A stretch of 64,000 bases of DNA from Phosphitispora fastidiosa. Its GTDB lineage: Bacteria > Bacillota > Thermincolia > Thermincolales > UBA2595. The notes under the pieces were generated by a model. It had not been told where the DNA came from. It searched no databases and saw nothing but the letters and a program-made list of their open reading frames with translations. Below, one piece after another: positions 59,902 through 64,000 of the stretch. The stretch spans positions 1 through 64,000 of the forward strand of contig NZ_JAHHUL010000001.1 of NCBI RefSeq assembly GCF_019008365.1. The letters are read 5' to 3'. The first letter of the stretch is position 1. Each line of letters starts with the position of its first letter. Both the position numbers and the translations under genes were made by a program.

Positions 59902-62862
59902 TTGAGTCCAATCGAACGAAGCAGGAATGAGGAGCTGAAGAGTTTGGGGAGCAGAAAAACAATTTGCCCGATAGTTGGTGTTGGTGCTTCGGCCGGAGGT
60001 TTGGAATCTTTTTCGAGATTATTAAGAAATCTGCCTGTTGATACCGGTATGGCGTTTGTACTTGTTCAGCACATGGAACCTAAACATAAGAGCATATTGG
60101 CTGACATTCTTTCCAGGACGACCAATATGCCAGTTATCGATGTGAAAAATAAAACTGTGGTAAAACCTGACCATATCTATGTCATTCCAGCAGGAATGGA
60201 CGCGACTGTTTTAAAAGGGACCCTTTACCTTGTGCCACGGACGGAAAAAGTTTCGCAGTATAAGCCTATTGATACCTTTTTGGAATCACTGGCAAAGAAT
60301 CAAAATGGTACGCCAATTGGGGTGATACTATCGGGAAACGGTACGGACGGTTCCCAGGGATTGAGAGCTATAAAAACTGTTGGCGGCATAACCTTTGCCC
60401 AAACTCCAGAATCTTCAAAATACGATGGTATGCCGCAGAGCGCTATCACTTTAGGTGCTGTCGATTTTGTCTTGACGCCTGAAGAAATTGCCGGTAAGCT
60501 GGGGAAAATAGCCTGTTCCGGTGTTTTAAAAAAAATAGAGATAGAAACCGATGAGTTGTTTAATGCTGATGAACTCAACAAGGTATTTATGATGCTGTAT
60601 ACTGTCAGCGGCACAAATTTTGCTGAGTATAAACAACTTACAATACAGCGGCGTATATTGCGGCGCATGGGCTTACACCTGATTCAAAAACTGGATGATT
60701 ATGTCGATTACCTTGGGCAAAACCCAGCGGAAGTTGCCGCCCTGCATCAAGATTTATTAATCAATGTGACTAGTTTTTTTCGGGACTTTGAAGCATTTGA
60801 GACCTTAAAAAAATTGATTTTCCCGAGCATTATGGAAAACAGAACTCCTGATGAAACTGTTCGGGTGTGGGTACCGGGGTGTTCGACAGGAGAAGAGGCT
60901 TATTCAATCGCAATATTCTTAACGGAGTATTTGGAGTCTATAGCCATCAATATCCCTATTCAGATTTTCGCCACAGATGTTAATGAGACTGTCATTGAAA
61001 GGGCCCGGGCAGGCATATACCCGAGAACTATTGAGAACGATGTCTCATCAGAACGTCTCCGACGGTTTTTTGTCAAGGTGGAAGAAGGATACCAGATTAA
61101 TCGAAAAGTCCGTGATATGTGCATTTTCGCCAGGCAGGATATATCCAAGGACCCGCCTTTCTCCCGGTTGGATATGATCAGTTGCCGGAATGTAATGATT
61201 TATTTGGGTCCTGTTTTACAAAAGAAAATGTTTGCCTTTTTTCATTATGCCCTCAAGCCGAAAGGATTTCTCTTTCTTGGAACATCGGAGTCTGTTGGTG
61301 TATATTCAGATTTATTTGATTTGGCAGATAAAAAGTATAAGATTTATTTGAAAAAGTCGGTATCAACTCCGTTAATTTATGATTGTCCATTCAACGAGTA
61401 TGCACCAACTATTGAAAAGATTGAGGTAAAAAGTCAGTATCCTGCAGCTGAACGGCTGATTTCTGATGTGAAAGAACAATCAGACCGTATTGTCATTAAT
61501 AAATTTGCTCCGGCTGGTGTAATTATTAATGAAGCGCTGGAAGTTATTCAGTTTCGCGGACATACCGGGGCTTATCTGGAACATGCTTCCGGAACACCGA
61601 GTCTGAACCTTTTAAAAATGGCCCGTGACGGCTTGCTGCTTGGGCTTCGAGCTGCTGTTAACCAGGCCAAAAAGGAAAATCGTCCGTTCACAAAGGAAGG
61701 ATTACACGTTATTTATAATGGCCAATCCAAAATTGTAAGTGTTCATGTAATTCCTATCGAGGAATCATCTTACAAAGCACGTTATTTCTTGGTTTTATTT
61801 GAGAACGCTGCTTTGCCAACTTTTTCCAAGGGATGGAATACCCATCCTAATCTGAGAAGAAAAGGACAAATCAAGCAACAGGACGAAAATCGTGAGATTG
61901 TCAGGTTGAAGGAAGAACTTATTGTCAACAAGGAGTATCTTCATTCTGTTATCGATCAGCATGAGTCTGCAAATGAGGCACTGCGGGCTGCAAACGAGGA
62001 AATACAGTCAAGCAACGAAGAACTGCAGAGTATGAATGAAGAACTGGAGACTGCCAAAGAAGAGCTCCAATCTATCAATGAAGAGTTGATGACGTTAAAT
62101 GACGAATTACATCACCGCAACCAGGAATTAAACGACATCAACAGCGATGTACAAAACCTGTTCCGCTGTATCGATATCCCCGTCGTTATACTCACTGGTG
62201 CTCTCTGCATACGTCGTTTCAATTACCCGGCGGAAAAGCTGTTGAACCTGATTGCTACCGATGTCGGCCGCCCCATCAGTAATATTAATCCCAATGTTAA
62301 TATCCCTGATTTAGAGCAAGAAATCCTTGAAGTTATTGATAAATTTATCTCTAAAGAAAAAGAAGTGCAGGATAAGTGGGGCTTCTGGTATTCCATGCAA
62401 ATACGGCCCTACAAAACCGCAGAAAACAAGATAAACGGGGTAGTACTGACATTTGTTGATATTGATGCTTTAAAAAACAGCCTGACGTTATCCCAGGAAG
62501 CCTGTGAATACGCTGAAGCAATTGTGGAGACCGTGAGAGAACCGCTCCTGGTCCTGGACGCGAATCTGCATCTCACATCAGCCAACATGGCTTTTTATCA
62601 TACATTTCGGGTTACACCGGAGGAAACCCGAAATCAGCTTATTTTTGATATGGGAAACGGTCAGTGGAATATTCCCCGGCTGCGAGAACTCTTAACGGAT
62701 ATTCTCTGCAACAATACCATTTTCACGGATTTTAAAGTCGAATATGATTTTCCAAATATCGGTCGCAGGACAATGCTGGTCAATGCCCGTCCGATCATTA
62801 CTTTAAAAACCCGGGTGAAGTTGATCCTGATGGCCATTGAAGACATTACTGATGGGAAATAG
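59902..62862 (+). CDS. CheB-CheR-PAS hybrid signalling protein
   Basis: 986 residues from a TTG; a TTG at 59944 behind GAGGAG is an equally good start. CheB-type methylesterase at about 20-205 (GVGASAGG with the Ser, VQHMEP with the His, GNGTDGSQGL with the Asp), without a receiver domain. CheR methyltransferase at about 215-490 (VWVPGCSTGEEAYSIAIFL, SCRNVMIYLGPVLQ, LFLGTSESVG). A long Glu-rich coiled coil (about 680-755) and two PAS-like domains (about 750-985) follow. No kinase domain, but the next gene is a PAS kinase 25 nt away. The target is unknown. Confidence 0.9.
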   Translation: MSPIERSRNEELKSLGSRKTICPIVGVGASAGGLESFSRLLRNLPVDTGMAFVLVQHMEPKHKSILADILSRTTNMPVIDVKNKTVVKPDHIYVIPAGMDATVLKGTLYLVPRTEKVSQYKPIDTFLESLAKNQNGTPIGVILSGNGTDGSQGLRAIKTVGGITFAQTPESSKYDGMPQSAITLGAVDFVLTPEEIAGKLGKIACSGVLKKIEIETDELFNADELNKVFMMLYTVSGTNFAEYKQLTIQRRILRRMGLHLIQKLDDYVDYLGQNPAEVAALHQDLLINVTSFFRDFEAFETLKKLIFPSIMENRTPDETVRVWVPGCSTGEEAYSIAIFLTEYLESIAINIPIQIFATDVNETVIERARAGIYPRTIENDVSSERLRRFFVKVEEGYQINRKVRDMCIFARQDISKDPPFSRLDMISCRNVMIYLGPVLQKKMFAFFHYALKPKGFLFLGTSESVGVYSDLFDLADKKYKIYLKKSVSTPLIYDCPFNEYAPTIEKIEVKSQYPAAERLISDVKEQSDRIVINKFAPAGVIINEALEVIQFRGHTGAYLEHASGTPSLNLLKMARDGLLLGLRAAVNQAKKENRPFTKEGLHVIYNGQSKIVSVHVIPIEESSYKARYFLVLFENAALPTFSKGWNTHPNLRRKGQIKQQDENREIVRLKEELIVNKEYLHSVIDQHESANEALRAANEEIQSSNEELQSMNEELETAKEELQSINEELMTLNDELHHRNQELNDINSDVQNLFRCIDIPVVILTGALCIRRFNYPAEKLLNLIATDVGRPISNINPNVNIPDLEQEILEVIDKFISKEKEVQDKWGFWYSMQIRPYKTAENKINGVVLTFVDIDALKNSLTLSQEACEYAEAIVETVREPLLVLDANLHLTSANMAFYHTFRVTPEETRNQLIFDMGNGQWNIPRLRELLTDILCNNTIFTDFKVEYDFPNIGRRTMLVNARPIITLKTRVKLILMAIEDITDGK

Positions 62863-62887
62863 CCCTAGCCCAAAAGGAGGAGTTGTC

Positions 62888-64000
62888 TTGGCCAAGTTTG
62901 ATACAAATATTGCGCCAGAGGATATTAAATCAGTCAATACTCCGCAATCTATTGACAGCGTAGAAACAGGTGCAATTCAGCGGCTATTGGAAGAATTGCA
63001 GACTAAACAATTGGACTTGGAGACGCAACGCCAGACACTGATGGAAGCCCTTGAGGACTTGGAAGAATCAAGGAACTGTTATGCGGCTCTGTACGACTTT
63101 GCTCCGGTTGGTTATGTCACCTTCGATGACAGGGGCTGCATTCAGGAGATTAACCTTACCGGCGCATCTTTAATTGGCAAAGAACGGTCCCTGTTGATAG
63201 GCACTCCTTTTTGCAGTTTGGTAATAAAAAGCGATTTGAAGCTGTTTCTAAACCATCTGCGTAATTGCAGGCGATTTAATCAAAAGGTTGTTACAGAATT
63301 AAGTCTTGTTACCAAAAACAGCTCACCTGTTCAAGTGCAATTACTTAGTGTCCCGATTCAAATCGCCGGCAAAAACATTTCTCGCTATAGAACCATTATT
63401 ACAGATATTACAGAACGCAAAATGTTGGAAAAAGAACTATCCCGTCTTGAACGATTAAATTTAATAGGTGAAATGGCTGCGAGTATCGCTCACGAAATCA
63501 GGAATCCTATGACTACAGTCAGCGGTTTTCTGCAATTGTTTAAATGCAGCAAAGAGTTTATGAATCATAAAGAAAACCTTGACCTTATGCTAGAAGAACT
63601 GGAACGGGCCAATTCAATTATTTCGGAGTTTCTTTCACTTGCAAAAAACAAGGTTGTTAATTTAAATTATCATAATCTGAACACTATTGTCAAAGCACTC
63701 TATCCATTGCTTCTGGCTGATGCGCTCCGGACCGGTAAAAACATTAAGTTGGAACTCGGCGATATCCCTGATCTATTGGTAGATGAGGAAGAAATTCGTC
63801 AAGTGATTTTTAATCTTTTTAATAATGGCATCCAAGCCATGTCATTCGAAGGAACTCTGACCATAAAAACATATGTAGACAGTGAAGCGGTTGTATTAGC
63901 CGTTCAGGACCAGGGAACAGGAATCCAGCCCGACCTGATGGAAAGATTGGGTACCCCTTTTCTTACCACTAAAGAAAACGGTACCGGCTTGGGTCTTACG
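62888..64000 (+). CDS. PAS-domain histidine kinase (3' end beyond window)
   Basis: A gene open to the end of the window (371 codons seen). Start TTG at 62888 after AAAGGAGGAG. Coiled coil (RLLEELQTKQLDLETQRQTL), PAS domain (YDFAPVGYVTFDDRGCIQEI ... ITDITERKMLEKEL), HisKA with the phosphorylated His in MAASIAHEIRNPMTTVSGF, and HATPase with N-box FNNGIQAM, G1 VQDQGTGI and TGLGL at the border. It resembles KinB/KinE-type sporulation kinases, which have the same HEIRNP box, so a Spo0F/Spo0A phosphorelay role is plausible. Pairs with the upstream CheB-CheR-PAS gene. Confidence 0.9.
   Translation, partial: MAKFDTNIAPEDIKSVNTPQSIDSVETGAIQRLLEELQTKQLDLETQRQTLMEALEDLEESRNCYAALYDFAPVGYVTFDDRGCIQEINLTGASLIGKERSLLIGTPFCSLVIKSDLKLFLNHLRNCRRFNQKVVTELSLVTKNSSPVQVQLLSVPIQIAGKNISRYRTIITDITERKMLEKELSRLERLNLIGEMAASIAHEIRNPMTTVSGFLQLFKCSKEFMNHKENLDLMLEELERANSIISEFLSLAKNKVVNLNYHNLNTIVKALYPLLLADALRTGKNIKLELGDIPDLLVDEEEIRQVIFNLFNNGIQAMSFEGTLTIKTYVDSEAVVLAVQDQGTGIQPDLMERLGTPFLTTKENGTGLGLT

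Overview
The window looks like the chromosome of an endospore-forming, Gram-positive anaerobe of the Clostridia, most likely a Peptococcaceae/Thermincola-type lineage (inference). The reasons are a gerA-B-C germinant receptor operon, an alpha/beta-type SASP gene, a GerD-like lipoprotein, a Spo0E-like phosphatase, Spo0A-box motifs, the ComA/ComB sulfolactate pair, and at the same time large multihaem c-type cytochromes, FeoAB and two cyclic di-GMP-I riboswitches. No rRNA, tRNA, CRISPR array or prophage was seen. Many genes use GTG or TTG starts behind strong GGAGG ribosome binding sites.

Layout. 1-5.9 kb is an accessory scrap-yard: four type II toxin-antitoxin-like pairs, all on the minus strand, separated by broken pieces of IS91, IS110 and IS256 transposases and by at least three ORF-less fragments of one group II intron family, plus short exact repeats. 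5.9-14.6 kb carries a class I glutamine amidotransferase and DUF1294 gene, then an electron-transfer cluster: a membrane spermidine-synthase-like protein, a 15-haem NapC-type cytochrome, a TPR protein, an NHL beta-propeller and two paralogous 7-haem secreted cytochromes. Two consecutive transcription units in it are each preceded by a pair of perfect TGTCGAA (Spo0A box) sequences 10 bp apart. 14.6-22.7 kb is housekeeping: adenine deaminase, FxsA, IMP dehydrogenase, MoxR/VWA pair and small hypotheticals.

22.7-26.3 kb holds a Spo0A-box/cyclic di-GMP riboswitch/Spo0E unit and an iron-uptake locus (four iterated Fur-box-like repeats, feoA, feoB, a zinc ribbon and a Fur-family regulator). 26.3-34.7 kb contains a palindromic mobile-element-like island, TauE/SafE encoded as two half-genes, a glycolipid-type glycosyltransferase, DUF3786, TPR, an FtsW/RodA protein, an orphan Eco57I-type DNA adenine methyltransferase and a NUDIX hydrolase, then two very large hairpins, a DUF1858 gene with an in-frame TGA at its redox cysteine (candidate selenoprotein), and a SASP gene. 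34.7-43.2 kb has MinC, a GGDEF diguanylate cyclase, a two-component system, a GerD-like lipoprotein, isoaspartyl dipeptidase, a PilZ protein, a second DUF3786 protein and a DUF441 protein. 43.3-54.7 kb has ComA/ComB, an MFS transporter, a riboswitch-controlled S-layer-homology protein with a long Asp-Glu repeat, an ArsR cluster, a ferritin-like protein, a glutamate-synthase-like FMN protein, a CorC-type transporter, a broken MerR gene and YitT. 54.8-64 kb has the ger operon with duplicated C subunit, and a CheB-CheR-PAS hybrid next to a PAS histidine kinase cut by the window end.

The unifying theme (inference) is control of cell fate: Spo0A sites, Spo0E, c-di-GMP synthesis (GGDEF), c-di-GMP sensing (two riboswitches and PilZ), cytochromes and spore genes all lie in this one window, suggesting that sporulation, surface structure and extracellular electron transfer are co-regulated. 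The strongest individual leads are the candidate selenocysteine DUF1858 protein, the riboswitch-controlled Spo0E, and the Spo0A-box pairs in front of the cytochrome units.
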